64,000 nucleotides of DNA from Sediminicoccus sp. KRV36 (GCF_023243115.1 NZ_CP085081.1:1054001-1118000); one strand, 5' to 3'. Positions 8,182-17,793 are shown, numbered from the stretch's first letter. Notes: generated by a model not told the origin, from the letters alone. Numbers and translations: made by a program.

Positions 8182-9789
8182 TCAGCCCTCCATGCGGATC
8201 GGCGTCAGATCCTGCATCCAGCTTTGCGCCTGGGTGAAGTTCTTGACGCGGCGGGACAGGCCGCGCGGATTGGTGTCATGCACCACCCAGAGCCACATCG
8301 CCTGGTCCACCAGGCGGCTGTGCAGCCTCGCCAGGACGCGGTTCTGCGCCTCGATCTCGAAGGTGTTGCGCGCTTCGACGATGAGCGCATCGGCCTCTGG
8401 GTCCTGGTAATTGCCCCAGTTGAAGCCGCCGCGGATGCGGCCCGCGCCATAGGCCGGGCCGAGCAGGCCGATATCGGGGTCCCAGAAGGCCCAGGAGTTG
8501 TTGTTGGCGTGCAGGCCGCGATTCTCCGGCGCCTCGGCTCCCGCACGGCGGCGGCCGCGCAGTGCCTCCCAGTCCATCACCTCGAATTCCAGCTCGATCC
8601 CGACATCGCGGAAATTCTGCTGGATCGCCTCGTTCATCGGCATGGGCTGCATCTGGCCCGAGCCGGTGGGGGCCACGATGAATTTGGTGCGCACAGGGTT
8701 GGCCCGGCTGAAGCCCGCCTCAGCCAGGAGGCGGCGGGCGCGGTCCGGATCGAAGCCGATCTGGAAGGTCGGGCTGCCGAACCAGGGATGCCCCTCGGTC
8801 ACCATGCCCTTGGCCGGCAGCGCGAGGCCGCCCAGCATCTGCACGAGCCCGCCGCGGTCAATCGCCAGATTCGCGGCCTGCCGCACGCGAAGATCGCGGA
8901 AGGGCGAACCTTCGACATAGGAGAGCTGGTGGCACCAGATATGCGGATAAGCATTGGTCACCACCTGGTGCCCGGCGGCGCGGATGCGCGGCACCGCATC
9001 GGGCGGCGGGGCCTCGATGAAATCCACCTGGTTGGAGAGCAGGGCGGCCACGCGCGTCAGCGCGTCCGGCATGGGGATCAGCGCCAGCCGGTCATGCTGC
9101 GGAATGCGCGAGCGGTCGAAATGCCCGGAATTGCGGACCAGCTCCAGCCGCTCCCGCGGCACGAAGCGGTCGGCGATGTAGGGGCCGGTGCCGGAGGGGC
9201 GCTGCGCGAAGCGCTCCCAGTTGCGGCCCAGCTCCTCGAAGCGGGCGGGCGAGGAGTAGAACAGATTGGCCATGAGATAGGGGAAGACGGCGTCCACCGC
9301 CTTGGTCTCGATCTCGATGGTCATCGGGTCGCGCACGCGCCAGCGCTCGATATTGCCGGCATAGAGGCTGCCCTGGGCGGATTGCGCGCGGTCGAATTGC
9401 GGGGCGTCACGGTCGAGCAGCTTGCCGAGGTTCCAGGCGACGGATTCCGCGGTGAAGGCGGAGCCGTCATGGAAGCGCACGCCGGGGCGGATGCGGAAGA
9501 TCCAGAGCTTCTTGTTCTCGCCATCCACCGCCCAGGATTCGGCGAGGCTCGGCCGGAGCGAGGCGGCGCGGTCGGCGCGGGTCAGGTCCCAGGCGATCAG
9601 CGGGTCATACAGGGTGTAGCCGAGGAAGCGGTTGCCTTCCGCACCCTGGCTCGGCTGGCCGGTGGTGAAGGGGATGTCCGCCACGGTCATGCCGACGCGC
9701 AGCGTGGTGGGCGCGGGTGTGGTTTGCGCTTGCGCGGCGGGGGCGGCGGCGAGGGCGGCGCCCGCCGCCAGAAGGTCACGGCGATGCAT
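8182..9789 (-). CDS. ABC transporter substrate-binding protein, peptide/nickel type (SBP family 5)
   Basis: A 535-residue periplasmic binding protein. An N-terminal signal sequence (MHRRDLLAAGAALAAAPAAQAQ) precedes the family 5 fold, with LAESWAVDGENKKLWIFRIRPG and RFHDGSAFTAESVAWN, classic segments of oligopeptide/dipeptide/nickel binding proteins. No permease or ATPase genes accompany it, so it is an orphan or works with a remote transporter. It is divergent from the FAD oxidoreductase gene at 9905. The ligand is unknown; relatives bind peptides, opines, glutathione and sugars. Confidence 0.85.
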   Translation of the reverse strand: MHRRDLLAAGAALAAAPAAQAQTTPAPTTLRVGMTVADIPFTTGQPSQGAEGNRFLGYTLYDPLIAWDLTRADRAASLRPSLAESWAVDGENKKLWIFRIRPGVRFHDGSAFTAESVAWNLGKLLDRDAPQFDRAQSAQGSLYAGNIERWRVRDPMTIEIETKAVDAVFPYLMANLFYSSPARFEELGRNWERFAQRPSGTGPYIADRFVPRERLELVRNSGHFDRSRIPQHDRLALIPMPDALTRVAALLSNQVDFIEAPPPDAVPRIRAAGHQVVTNAYPHIWCHQLSYVEGSPFRDLRVRQAANLAIDRGGLVQMLGGLALPAKGMVTEGHPWFGSPTFQIGFDPDRARRLLAEAGFSRANPVRTKFIVAPTGSGQMQPMPMNEAIQQNFRDVGIELEFEVMDWEALRGRRRAGAEAPENRGLHANNNSWAFWDPDIGLLGPAYGAGRIRGGFNWGNYQDPEADALIVEARNTFEIEAQNRVLARLHSRLVDQAMWLWVVHDTNPRGLSRRVKNFTQAQSWMQDLTPIRMEG

Positions 9790-9904
9790 GGATCAGGCTC
9801 CTTCGAAGCGTGGCGCGGCGTTCCTCGCGGATGAGGCTGGCACGCGCCCGCCCCCCCCGCAACCGCCGCTTCCCGCGCTGGCCGGGAAAGGGCAGGATGG
9901 GGGC

Positions 9905-11020
9905 ATGGAAACACGCCCGAAAATCCTGATCCTCGGCGCTGGCATCATGGGGCTGTGCACGGCCTGGGCGCTGCTCCGGCAGGGCTTTGCCGTGCATGTC
10001 CTGGACCAGGTGCCACCACCCAACCCGGCCGGCGCCTCGGTGGATCACCACCGCCTGATCCGCCACGCCTATGGCACCCAGCGCGGCTACATGCGGATGG
10101 TGGATGAGGCCTATGCCGCCTGGGACCGCCTTTGGGTGGATCTGGGCGAAGTGCTGCACATCCAGACCGGCGTGCTGGCGCTGGATGACACGGCGGGCGA
10201 CTGGGTGCGGCAGACGCGGGCCGCCCTGCGCGCGGATGGCCGCGCGCATGAGGATCTGACCGCGGCCCAGGTGGCCGCGCGCTTCCCCTATCTCTCGGGC
10301 GAGGGCATCACCGATGCCTTCTTCTGCCCCGCCGGCGGCGTGCTGCTGGCCGAGCGCATCGTGGCCGCCCTTGCGCGGCATGTGGAGGCGCAGGGCGCCG
10401 TCATCGAAGTGGCCCGCGCCACGCAGCTCGATCCGGCGCGGGCGATGGTGACGCTGGAAGGTGGGGCCGCGCGCTCGGCCGATCTGCTGGTGGTGGCGGC
10501 CGGCCCCTGGATTCCGCGCCTGCTGCCCGAGGTGGCGCGGCGCGTCACCCCCTCGCGCCAGGTGGTGGTGCGGCTGGATGCGCCGTCCGCGGCCTGGAAG
10601 CAGGCGCCCATGCTGCTCGACCTCGCGGCCGAGGGCGGCTTCTATCTGGTGCCGCCCGTGGCCGGCACGCCGATCAAGATCGGCGATCACAGCTTCTCCC
10701 GCCAGGGCCATCCGGATGATGACCGCACGCCCGACAGCCGTGAGGTGGAGCGCATCCTGGCCCTCGCCCGCAAGCGCGTCCCGGGCATCGAGGGCTTCGC
10801 GCGCCTGGGTTCCGCCACCTGCTTTTACGACGTGGAGCCGGATGAGCGCTTCGTGATCGAGCCCCTGGCGCCGCGCGCCTGGGTGATGTCCGGCTTTTCC
10901 GGCCATGGCTTCAAATTCGGCGCGGTGCTGGGCGAGCGCCTGGCCCAGGCCATCGCCCAGCCCGAAACGGCCGCGCGCCTGCCCGCCTGGGCCGCCGGCG
11001 ATGAGGTGATCCCCGCATGA
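9905..11020 (+). CDS. FAD-dependent oxidoreductase, sarcosine/N-methyltryptophan oxidase type
   Basis: A 371-residue DAO-fold flavoprotein. The ADP-binding motif ILGAGIMG lies at 8-15, and the C-terminal FAD site is GFSGHGFKFGAVLGE. It has SVDHHRLIRHAYG early on, where MSOX/SolA family members carry Arg and His residues near the flavin. Such enzymes oxidise N-methyl or secondary amines with O2. Its last four bases overlap the start of the acyl-CoA dehydrogenase gene (ATGA), so the two are translationally coupled. The pairing does not fit a known pathway that I can name. Start 9905 is chosen because the FAD motif follows directly. Confidence 0.75.
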   Translation: METRPKILILGAGIMGLCTAWALLRQGFAVHVLDQVPPPNPAGASVDHHRLIRHAYGTQRGYMRMVDEAYAAWDRLWVDLGEVLHIQTGVLALDDTAGDWVRQTRAALRADGRAHEDLTAAQVAARFPYLSGEGITDAFFCPAGGVLLAERIVAALARHVEAQGAVIEVARATQLDPARAMVTLEGGAARSADLLVVAAGPWIPRLLPEVARRVTPSRQVVVRLDAPSAAWKQAPMLLDLAAEGGFYLVPPVAGTPIKIGDHSFSRQGHPDDDRTPDSREVERILALARKRVPGIEGFARLGSATCFYDVEPDERFVIEPLAPRAWVMSGFSGHGFKFGAVLGERLAQAIAQPETAARLPAWAAGDEVIPA

Positions 11021-12615
11021 GCACGACGCAAACCGAAGACATCCTCTTCGCCCTGACCCGGCTGCACGCCCTGCCGGATTGCGGCCTGGGCGAGGATGAC
11101 ATCGCCGCCCTGCTGGAGGAGATGCGCAAATTCACCGAAGGCGTGATCGAGCCCGGGCGGCTGGAAGCGGACCGCATCGGCGCGCGTTTCGCGGATGGCG
11201 CGGTGACCTGCCCGCCCGGCTATCGCGCGGCCTATGCCGCCTGGGTCGAGGCCGGCTGGCAGGGGGTTGCGGCCGGTGAGGAGCATGGCGGGCAGGGCCT
11301 GCCCTTCGCCCTCTGGACCGCGATGTCGGAGTTGTTGGCGACCGCCGACATGGCGTTTTCGCTCTGCCCGCTGCTGACCTGCGGCACGATCGAGGTGCTG
11401 GAGAAATACGGCACGCCCGCGCAATCGGCGAAATGGCTGCCGGAGCTGATCAGCGGGCGCTGGAACGGCACCATGTGCCTGACCGAGCCGCAGGCGGGCA
11501 GTGATCTCTCGACGGTGCGGACGCGCGCGGAACCATTGGGCGATGGCCGCTACGCGCTGCATGGCCAGAAGATCTACATCACCTATGGCGCCAATGACCT
11601 GGCCGCCAATACGCTGCATTTCGTGCTGGCGCGGCTGCCGGATGCACCCCCCGGCTCGCGCGGGATCAGCCTTTTTGCCACGCCGACGATCCTGCCGGAT
11701 GGCACGCTGAATGCCCTGCGTTGCGGCGGCATCGAGCACAAGCTCGGCATCCATGGCTCGCCCACCTGCACCATGCTGTTCGAAGGCGCCGTGGCCGAGT
11801 TGATCCATGAGCCGCATCGCGGCCTGCCGGCCATGTTCGCGCTGATGAACAATGCGCGCCTCCAGGTCGGCGTCGAAGGTGTGGCCGTGGGCGCGCGCGC
11901 GCTGCATCTGGCCCAAGCCTATGCGGCGGATCGCATCCAGGGGGGGCGGCCCATCGCCCGCCACCCGGATGTGGCGCGCATGCTGGCCGAGATGCGGGCC
12001 ATGACGCTGGCCGGGCGCTTCCTCGCCTATGAGGCGGTGATCGCGGCGGATCACGCGAAGCAGGGCGACACCGAGGCTGAGGCGAAGCTCGCCTTGCTCA
12101 CCCCCATCGTGAAGGCCTGGTGCACCGATCGGGGCGTGGAGGCGGCCAATCTGGGCGTGCAGGTGCATGGCGGCATGGGCTTCGTGGAGGGCAGCGGTGC
12201 GGCGCAGGTGCTGCGCGATTCGCGGATCGCGCCGATCTATGAGGGCACCAACGGCATCCAGGCGCTGGACCTCGTCACCCGCAAATTGCCGCGTGACCAG
12301 GGGGCGCTGCTGCGCCGCATGCTGGCCGAAGCGCGCGCCACGGATGCGCGGCTCGGCCCCGCGTTGGATGCGCTGGAGGCGGCTACCCGCTGGATTCTCG
12401 CTGCCCCCGCGGAGGAGGTGGCGGCCAGTGCCTCGGCCTATCTGGAGGCTTGCGGCTGGGTGCTGGGGGCGGCCCTGCTGGCCCGCGCCGCCCGGCTGGA
12501 TGCGCGCTATGCCCCCATCGCCGAATTCTACCGGACCCGCCTGCTGCCCCGCGCCCAGGCCCATGCGGCCGAGGTCACCGGGGCGGCGGAGGTGCTGGCA
12601 CTGATCCCGGCCTGA
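11017..12615 (+). CDS. Acyl-CoA dehydrogenase (DmdC/long AcdA-like)
   Basis: A 532-residue acyl-CoA dehydrogenase. Segments typical of the family are visible: MCLTEPQAGSDLSTVRT (FAD/substrate loop), KIYITYG, QVHGGMGFVEG and IYEGTNGIQALDL, whose Glu is the catalytic base in this branch. The length exceeds the usual 380-400 residues because of an extra C-terminal helical domain like that in DmdC and related long enzymes. It converts an acyl-CoA to the 2-enoyl-CoA and passes electrons to ETF. It overlaps the upstream FAD oxidoreductase by four bases. The acyl chain accepted is not predictable. Confidence 0.82.
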   Translation: MSTTQTEDILFALTRLHALPDCGLGEDDIAALLEEMRKFTEGVIEPGRLEADRIGARFADGAVTCPPGYRAAYAAWVEAGWQGVAAGEEHGGQGLPFALWTAMSELLATADMAFSLCPLLTCGTIEVLEKYGTPAQSAKWLPELISGRWNGTMCLTEPQAGSDLSTVRTRAEPLGDGRYALHGQKIYITYGANDLAANTLHFVLARLPDAPPGSRGISLFATPTILPDGTLNALRCGGIEHKLGIHGSPTCTMLFEGAVAELIHEPHRGLPAMFALMNNARLQVGVEGVAVGARALHLAQAYAADRIQGGRPIARHPDVARMLAEMRAMTLAGRFLAYEAVIAADHAKQGDTEAEAKLALLTPIVKAWCTDRGVEAANLGVQVHGGMGFVEGSGAAQVLRDSRIAPIYEGTNGIQALDLVTRKLPRDQGALLRRMLAEARATDARLGPALDALEAATRWILAAPAEEVAASASAYLEACGWVLGAALLARAARLDARYAPIAEFYRTRLLPRAQAHAAEVTGAAEVLALIPA

Positions 12616-12690
12616 GTGACCGGCATGTCGCCAAAACGCCACAATTCGGGGCCAAGCGCCCGGACTTCCAGGACACAGGGACTTGCGCGA

Positions 12691-12725
12691 TTGACGCAAC
12701 GCAGCATCTTGTCCCGATCACAAGA
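12691..12725 (+). promoter_or_regulatory. Candidate control region of the carotenoid cluster
   Basis: The 122-base gap before the first desaturase holds a TTGACG hexamer (12691-12696) resembling a -35 box and a dyad with 6-bp arms, TCTTGT at 12707-12712 and ACAAGA at 12720-12725, seven bases apart. No convincing -10 box is seen at the right distance. A regulator site overlapping a promoter is plausible but unproven. Confidence 0.3.
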
Positions 12726-12737
12726 CACTCAACAGGC

Positions 12738-14297
12738 ATGAACGCACCTCTTTCCTCCCCTTCGCCCCGCCGCTCGCGCCCGCATGTCGCCGTCATTGGC
12801 GCCGGCCCCGGGGGACTTGCGGCCGCGATGCAATTGGCCGCCTCCGGCGCCAAGGTGACCCTGTTCGAGAAGGATGGCGTGGTGGGCGGTCGCACCCGCA
12901 CCCTGACCTCGCCCGAGGGGTATAAATTCGACCTGGGGCCGACCTTCTTCCTCTATCCCCGCATCCTCAAGGAAATCTTCGAGGCCTGCGGCGCGCGGCT
13001 GGAGGAGGAGGTGGATCTGATCCGCCTCGATCCGCAATACCGCCTGATCTTCGAGGGCCAGCCCAACATCACGATTGATGCGACGGGTGACCTCGATCAG
13101 ATGGAGCGAAATATCGGCAGCTTCGCGCCGGGCGATGTGGCGGGCGTGCGCCGCTTCATGACCGAAAACCGCGAGAAGCTGGCCGTGTTCCGGCCCTTCC
13201 TGGAGCGGCCCTTCCTCTCCAATGCCGACATGGTCGGCGTGGATATCCTCAAGAGCATCCCGCAACTGCGCCCGCACAAGCAGGTGGACCAGGATCTGAA
13301 GCGCTACTTCAAGGATCCGCGCACGCGCCTCGCCTTCAGCTTCCAGACCAAATACCTCGGCATGTCGCCGTTCAAATGCCCCTCGCTCTTCACCATCCTG
13401 AGCTTCCTGGAATATGAATACGGCGTGTATCACCCGCGCGGCGGCTGCGGCGCCGTTAGCGACGCCATGGCCCGCGTGGCCGAGCGCCTGGGCGTCGAAA
13501 TCCGCCTGAACACGCCCGTGGACAAGATCACCTTCGCCGGCCGCCGCGCCGTCGGCGTCGAGGTTGGTGGCCAGCACATCGCGGCCGATTCCGTGGTGCT
13601 GAACGGCGATTTCGCGCATGCCGTGCCCAAGCTCGTGCCCAATTCCATCCGCAAGGCCTGGTCCGACCAGAAGATCGAGAAGTCGCGCTATTCCTGCTCG
13701 ACCTTCATGCTCTATCTCGGCATTGAGGGGACATACCCCGATCTCGCGCACCACAATGTGCTCCTGGCCGAGGAATACCAGCGCAACATCCACCAGATCG
13801 AAAGCGGCGAATTGCCGGATGTGCCGAGCCTTTATGTGCAGAACCCCTGCGTGACCGATCCGAGCCTGGCGCCGGCCGGGCATTCGGCGCTGTACATGCT
13901 GGTGCCCGTGCCCAATCTGCGCCACGGGGCGGATTGGAGCGTCGAAGGGCCGCGCTACCGCGACATCGCCATCCAGCGGCTGAAGACGCTGGGGCTGCAT
14001 GATATCGAATCCCGCATCCGCTATGAGCGCGTCGTCTCCCCGCAGGATTGGCAGGATGAATTCTCGGTGGGGTATGGCGCCACCTTCAACCTCAGCCATG
14101 ACCTGATGCAGATGCTGAGCTTCCGGCCGCGCAACCGCTTCAATGACACCCAGGGGCTCTATCTGGTGGGTGGCGGCACGCATCCGGGCTCCGGCCTGCC
14201 GGTGATTTATGAGGGTGCGCGCATCACCGCGCGCCTGATCCAGGAAGACCTGGCGTTGACGCCCCAGCCGGCCCTGACGCCCGCCACGGAGATTTGA
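12738..14297 (+). CDS. crtN: C30 carotenoid desaturase, CrtN/CrtI-type flavoprotein
   Basis: A 519-residue flavoprotein of the phytoene desaturase superfamily. The FAD motif VIGAGPGGLAAA is at 19-30, EKDGVVGGRTRT follows, and the C-terminal signature GLYLVGGGTHPGSGLPV lies near 473-489, the hallmark of CrtI/CrtN/CrtD proteins. It would introduce double bonds into a C30 backbone (squalene or dehydrosqualene) at the membrane. The C30 reading comes from the linked hpnCD and hpnE genes and the absence of a C40 phytoene synthase. It begins the cluster and ends two bases before the second desaturase-like gene. Start 12738 is the ATG nearest the FAD motif with a short Ser/Pro-rich leader. CrtD-like activity is an alternative. 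Confidence 0.75.
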   Translation: MNAPLSSPSPRRSRPHVAVIGAGPGGLAAAMQLAASGAKVTLFEKDGVVGGRTRTLTSPEGYKFDLGPTFFLYPRILKEIFEACGARLEEEVDLIRLDPQYRLIFEGQPNITIDATGDLDQMERNIGSFAPGDVAGVRRFMTENREKLAVFRPFLERPFLSNADMVGVDILKSIPQLRPHKQVDQDLKRYFKDPRTRLAFSFQTKYLGMSPFKCPSLFTILSFLEYEYGVYHPRGGCGAVSDAMARVAERLGVEIRLNTPVDKITFAGRRAVGVEVGGQHIAADSVVLNGDFAHAVPKLVPNSIRKAWSDQKIEKSRYSCSTFMLYLGIEGTYPDLAHHNVLLAEEYQRNIHQIESGELPDVPSLYVQNPCVTDPSLAPAGHSALYMLVPVPNLRHGADWSVEGPRYRDIAIQRLKTLGLHDIESRIRYERVVSPQDWQDEFSVGYGATFNLSHDLMQMLSFRPRNRFNDTQGLYLVGGGTHPGSGLPVIYEGARITARLIQEDLALTPQPALTPATEI

Positions 14298-14299
14298 CC

Positions 14300-15883
14300 A
14301 TGACGTCGCATGTCGTTGTTGTTGGCGCCGGCCTCGGCGGCCTCGCCGCTGCCTGCACCGCCGCCGCGCGTGGCCACAAGGTCACGCTGCTGGACAAGAA
14401 CCCCTGGCTCGGTGGCAAGGCCGCGCAGCTGTTCCTCGATGCGCCGGACGGGTCGGGCAAATTCCGTTTCGACATGGGCCCCACCATCCTCACCGTGCCG
14501 CGCGTGCTGCGCCGCATCTTCGCCGAGGCGGGGCGCGACCAGGCGAAGGAATTGCCGCTGATCCGGCTGGACCCGCAATGGCGCTGCTTCTTCGAGGATG
14601 GCAGCCGCATCGACCTGATGGCCGATGTGGACGTGATGGCGAAGCTGATGGATGAATTCGCCCCCGGCCGTGGCCTGGGCGACGGCTACCGCAAGTTCCA
14701 GCGCGTGGCCAAGCACCTGCATGGTGTGTCGGAGAAGTTCTTCTTCTGGAAGTCGGTGGAGGGCATCACCGACACGCTGGACATGAAGGCCAACCTCAAT
14801 CCGAACACGCTGAAGGATGTGCTGAGCCTGCGCATGGGCCAGACCGTGGCCAAGGTGATCCGCGGCCATGTGCCGGATGAGCGGCTGGCGCAGATGCTGG
14901 ACCATTTCTGCCAATATGTCGGCAGCAACCCCTATCTCGCCCCCGCCGTCCTCGCCTCGATCGGCGACATGCAGGCGAGCGAGGGCGTCTGGTATCCCGT
15001 CGGCGGCACGCGTGCCGTGGCCGAGGGGCTGGCCAAGCTCGCCGGGGATCTCGGCGCCGATCTGCGCCCCTCCTGCGACGTGACCGGCTTTGACATCGAG
15101 AATGGCGCCATCAAGGCCGTGAAGCTCGCCACCGGCGAGCGCATCGCCTGCGATGCCGTGATCTCCAACATGGACGCCATCCGCACCTACAAGGAGCTGG
15201 TCGGCGGCAGCACCGGCGAGGCCTATGCGAAGAAGGGCTTCGAGCCCGCCTGCAGCGGCGTCGTGCTCTATATGGGCCTGAAGAAGCGCTACGAGCATCT
15301 GGCGCATCATTGCTTCGTCTTCTCGCGCGATGCGGGCGAGGAGTTCGACGCCATCTACAAGAAGGGCCAGCCGGCCCCCGACCCCACCGTCTATCTCGCC
15401 GCCACCGCCGGCACCGATCCCGAGAGCGCGCCCCCGGGTGGCGAGGCCCTTTATGCGCTGGTGCACACGCCGCATCTGCGCCCGCACCATGACTGGGACC
15501 AGCTGTTCCCCGGCTATCGCCAGACCATCCTCGACAAGCTGAAGCGCACCGCCGGCCTCGACGACATCGAGGAGAATATCGTGGTGGAGCAGCGGCTGAC
15601 GCCGGTGGATATCCACAACCGCTACCGCGTGCTGGATGGCGCCATCTATGGCCTCGCGTCGCACGGTTCCTGGCTGGGCGCCTTCAAGCCGGGCAACCGC
15701 TCGCGCCAGGTGAAGGGGCTCTATCTGGCCGGCGGCGCCGCCCATCCGGGGCCTGGCATGCCCATGGTGATGATGTCGGGCTGGATCGCGGCGGACAGCC
15801 TGGACCAGGATCTGGGCGGCAAGGGGATGAGTGCGGCCGCGGAACTCGCCGGTCGGCGCGAGTCCGAACTCGTCGGCGCCTGA
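14300..15883 (+). CDS. C30 carotenoid oxidase/desaturase, CrtP-like flavoprotein
   Basis: A 527-residue relative of the preceding protein, with FAD motif VVVGAGLGGLAAA at 5-17 and C-terminal GLYLAGGAAHPGPGMPMVM near 473-491. The change from THPGSGLP to AHPGPGMP is like that between staphylococcal CrtN and CrtP, so I infer that this copy oxidises a terminal methyl group to an aldehyde rather than desaturating. That would supply substrate for the aldehyde dehydrogenase at the end of the cluster. ATG 14300 lies two bases after the previous stop; a TTG at 14294 is less likely. A second desaturase is the main alternative. Confidence 0.7.
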   Translation: MTSHVVVVGAGLGGLAAACTAAARGHKVTLLDKNPWLGGKAAQLFLDAPDGSGKFRFDMGPTILTVPRVLRRIFAEAGRDQAKELPLIRLDPQWRCFFEDGSRIDLMADVDVMAKLMDEFAPGRGLGDGYRKFQRVAKHLHGVSEKFFFWKSVEGITDTLDMKANLNPNTLKDVLSLRMGQTVAKVIRGHVPDERLAQMLDHFCQYVGSNPYLAPAVLASIGDMQASEGVWYPVGGTRAVAEGLAKLAGDLGADLRPSCDVTGFDIENGAIKAVKLATGERIACDAVISNMDAIRTYKELVGGSTGEAYAKKGFEPACSGVVLYMGLKKRYEHLAHHCFVFSRDAGEEFDAIYKKGQPAPDPTVYLAATAGTDPESAPPGGEALYALVHTPHLRPHHDWDQLFPGYRQTILDKLKRTAGLDDIEENIVVEQRLTPVDIHNRYRVLDGAIYGLASHGSWLGAFKPGNRSRQVKGLYLAGGAAHPGPGMPMVMMSGWIAADSLDQDLGGKGMSAAAELAGRRESELVGA

Positions 15884-15889
15884 TTTCCC

Positions 15890-16699
15890 ATGGCGGCGGA
15901 TGAGGTGGTCTCGCCCGTCGCCTTGCGCTCCGAGCGCATGATGGCCTTCTTCAACCTGGCCTTCACGCGCACCTTTTCCGCCAGCTTCTCGGCCTTGCGG
16001 GTGGCCCATTGGGGGGAGCCGCAATGCCCCCCCGGGCGGCCTGCCATCATCCTCGCCAACCATCCGGGCTGGTGGGATGGCGTGCTGTTCATGCTGCTGA
16101 TGCGCCGCTTCTTCCTGGAGCGGCCGGGCTTCACGCCGATGGACGCGGCAGCGCTGGAAAAATACGCCTTCATGAAACGCCTCGGCGTGTTCGGCGTCGA
16201 GCAGAATTCGCCGCGTGGGGCCGTGCGCTTCCTGCGCACCGCGGGCGACGTGCTGCGCAACCCCGACCACATGCTCTGGATGAACGCGCCCGGCCGCTTC
16301 GCCGACCCCAGGGAGCGGCCGGTGCCGCTGGCGCCTGGTGTCACGCGCCTCGCTGAAATCGCGCCCGATGCCGTGATCCTGCCACTCGCCGTCGAGTATC
16401 TGCACTGGACGGAAAAGCGTGGCGAGACGCTGATCGCCTTCGGGCCGCCGATGGAGGCCCGCGAGCTGGCGCTGCTGGACCGCGAGGCGCGGACCGAGCG
16501 AATCCGGGCGGCGATGACCGAAACGATGGACCGCCTGGCGCTGGACGCCATCAGTCGTGAACCGGAACGATTCCGGATTGTGGTGGATGGCAAGCAGGGA
16601 ATGGGGGGTCTCTATGGCGCATGGCAGTATTTTCGGGCCATGATCCGTGGTGAGGACCACACGCCGCAGCATGATCCCCGCAGCAGACGAGGAGTTTGA
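15890..16699 (+). CDS. Acyltransferase (PlsC-like), probable carotenoid ester synthesis
   Basis: A 269-residue protein with the PlsC/LPLAT core: LANHPGWWDG carries the HX4D catalytic motif (His and Asp four residues apart). Later AVRFLRTAG and NAPGRFADP resemble the substrate-binding blocks, the latter in place of the usual EGTR. Members move acyl chains to an alcohol at the inner membrane. Between a carotenoid oxidase and a glycosyltransferase it most likely attaches a fatty acid to the carotenoid sugar, like staphylococcal CrtO, though the fold differs (inference). Six bases separate it from the previous gene; its stop overlaps the next start (TGATG). Confidence 0.68.
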   Translation: MAADEVVSPVALRSERMMAFFNLAFTRTFSASFSALRVAHWGEPQCPPGRPAIILANHPGWWDGVLFMLLMRRFFLERPGFTPMDAAALEKYAFMKRLGVFGVEQNSPRGAVRFLRTAGDVLRNPDHMLWMNAPGRFADPRERPVPLAPGVTRLAEIAPDAVILPLAVEYLHWTEKRGETLIAFGPPMEARELALLDREARTERIRAAMTETMDRLALDAISREPERFRIVVDGKQGMGGLYGAWQYFRAMIRGEDHTPQHDPRSRRGV

Positions 16700-17793
16700 T
16701 GGAATACGCCCATTTCGCGCTGGCCTTGGCGCTGATGCCCGTGCTGTTCGGGATCATCAATCTGCGGCGCATGGCGCGGCTGGGCGGGCAGCCGCTTGCG
16801 CCGACCCGCGTCTCGATCCTGATTCCGGCGCGCAATGAGGCCGCCAATATCGGCGCCTGCCTGGATGCGGCGCTGGCCTCGACCGGCTGCGAGGTCGAGG
16901 TGGTGGTGATGGATGATGGCAGCAGCGATGCCACGGCCGAGATCGTGCGCGCCCATGCGGCGCGGGATGGGCGGGTGCGGCTGGTGCAGGCGCCCTCCCT
17001 GCCGCCCGGCTGGACCGGCAAGGTGCATGCCTGCGCCCGCCTGGCCGAGGCCGCGACGGGCACGCATTTCCTGTTCATTGACGCTGATGTGCGCTTGGCA
17101 CCGCATGCCGCCGCCGCCATGGCCGCGCATGCCGAAGTCCAGAGCATCGCGATGGTGAGCGGCGTGCCGCGCCAGATCATCAAGGGCCTGGGCGAGGGGT
17201 TGACCGTGCCCTTCATCAACTTCCTGCTGATCTGCTACCTGCCCTTCGGTGGGCGTTCCAACCAGCGCAAGCCCAGCCTTGCCGCCGCCTGTGGGCAGCT
17301 CATCCTCGTCGAGCGCCGCGCCTATGAGGCGATCGGCGGGCATGGCGCCATCAAGGGCGTGCTGCATGACGGCATCGCCCTGGCGCGGCGCTTCCGCGAA
17401 AAGGGCCATGACACCGAGATCGTGGACGGCACGCCGCTGGCCACCTGCCGCATGTATGAGGGTTTCGCCCATGCCTGGGGCGGCTTCATCAAGAATGCGC
17501 GCGAGGGGATGGCCACCCCCATCGGCCTGCCGATCTGGACCGTGCTGCTGGCCGGCGGGCATCTCTGGCCCTGGGCGCTGCTGCCGGCTGGCGAGGCGAT
17601 GCTGACCATCTTCCTCATGTTCGCGCTGCGCGCCGCCGTCACCTGGCGCACGGGTGAGCCCTGGTGGACCGTGCCGCTGCATCCGCTCACGGTGCTGGTG
17701 GCGCTGGCCATCCAATGGACGGCGCTGGTGCGCTCCATGCTGGGCTATCCGGCCGGGTGGAAAGGCCGCGCCTATGCGCCGGCCAAGGCGTGA
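16699..17793 (+). CDS. Family 2 glycosyltransferase, CrtQ/HpnB-like
   Basis: A 364-residue membrane-bound glycosyltransferase. A first hydrophobic helix precedes the GT-A domain with SILIPARNEAANIGACL (about 36-52), VVMDDGSSD and FIDADVRL (the DxD-type metal site), and PPGWTGKVHAC, a segment shared by CrtQ and hopene-associated HpnB proteins. Two or three C-terminal hydrophobic helices follow (PIWTVLLAGGHLWPWALL onward). It would glycosylate the carotenoid acid formed by the rest of the cluster. The acyltransferase stop overlaps its ATG by one base, so they are coupled. An HpnB-type hopanoid role cannot be excluded, but no squalene-hopene cyclase is nearby. Confidence 0.7.
   Translation: MEYAHFALALALMPVLFGIINLRRMARLGGQPLAPTRVSILIPARNEAANIGACLDAALASTGCEVEVVVMDDGSSDATAEIVRAHAARDGRVRLVQAPSLPPGWTGKVHACARLAEAATGTHFLFIDADVRLAPHAAAAMAAHAEVQSIAMVSGVPRQIIKGLGEGLTVPFINFLLICYLPFGGRSNQRKPSLAAACGQLILVERRAYEAIGGHGAIKGVLHDGIALARRFREKGHDTEIVDGTPLATCRMYEGFAHAWGGFIKNAREGMATPIGLPIWTVLLAGGHLWPWALLPAGEAMLTIFLMFALRAAVTWRTGEPWWTVPLHPLTVLVALAIQWTALVRSMLGYPAGWKGRAYAPAKA

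Noticed and set aside
7213..9834. Very long open frames on the strand opposite clear genes (for example 7213-9834 plus, 14207-16672 minus, 33262-36000 minus)
   Set aside because: They mirror well-supported genes, have His/Arg/Gly-biased translations without recognisable motifs, and are expected by-products of high GC with few stops.
12738..15883. Reading of the two desaturases as C40 phytoene desaturases
   Set aside because: No crtB, crtE or crtY is linked; the adjacent squalene genes fit a C30 route better. Not fully excluded.
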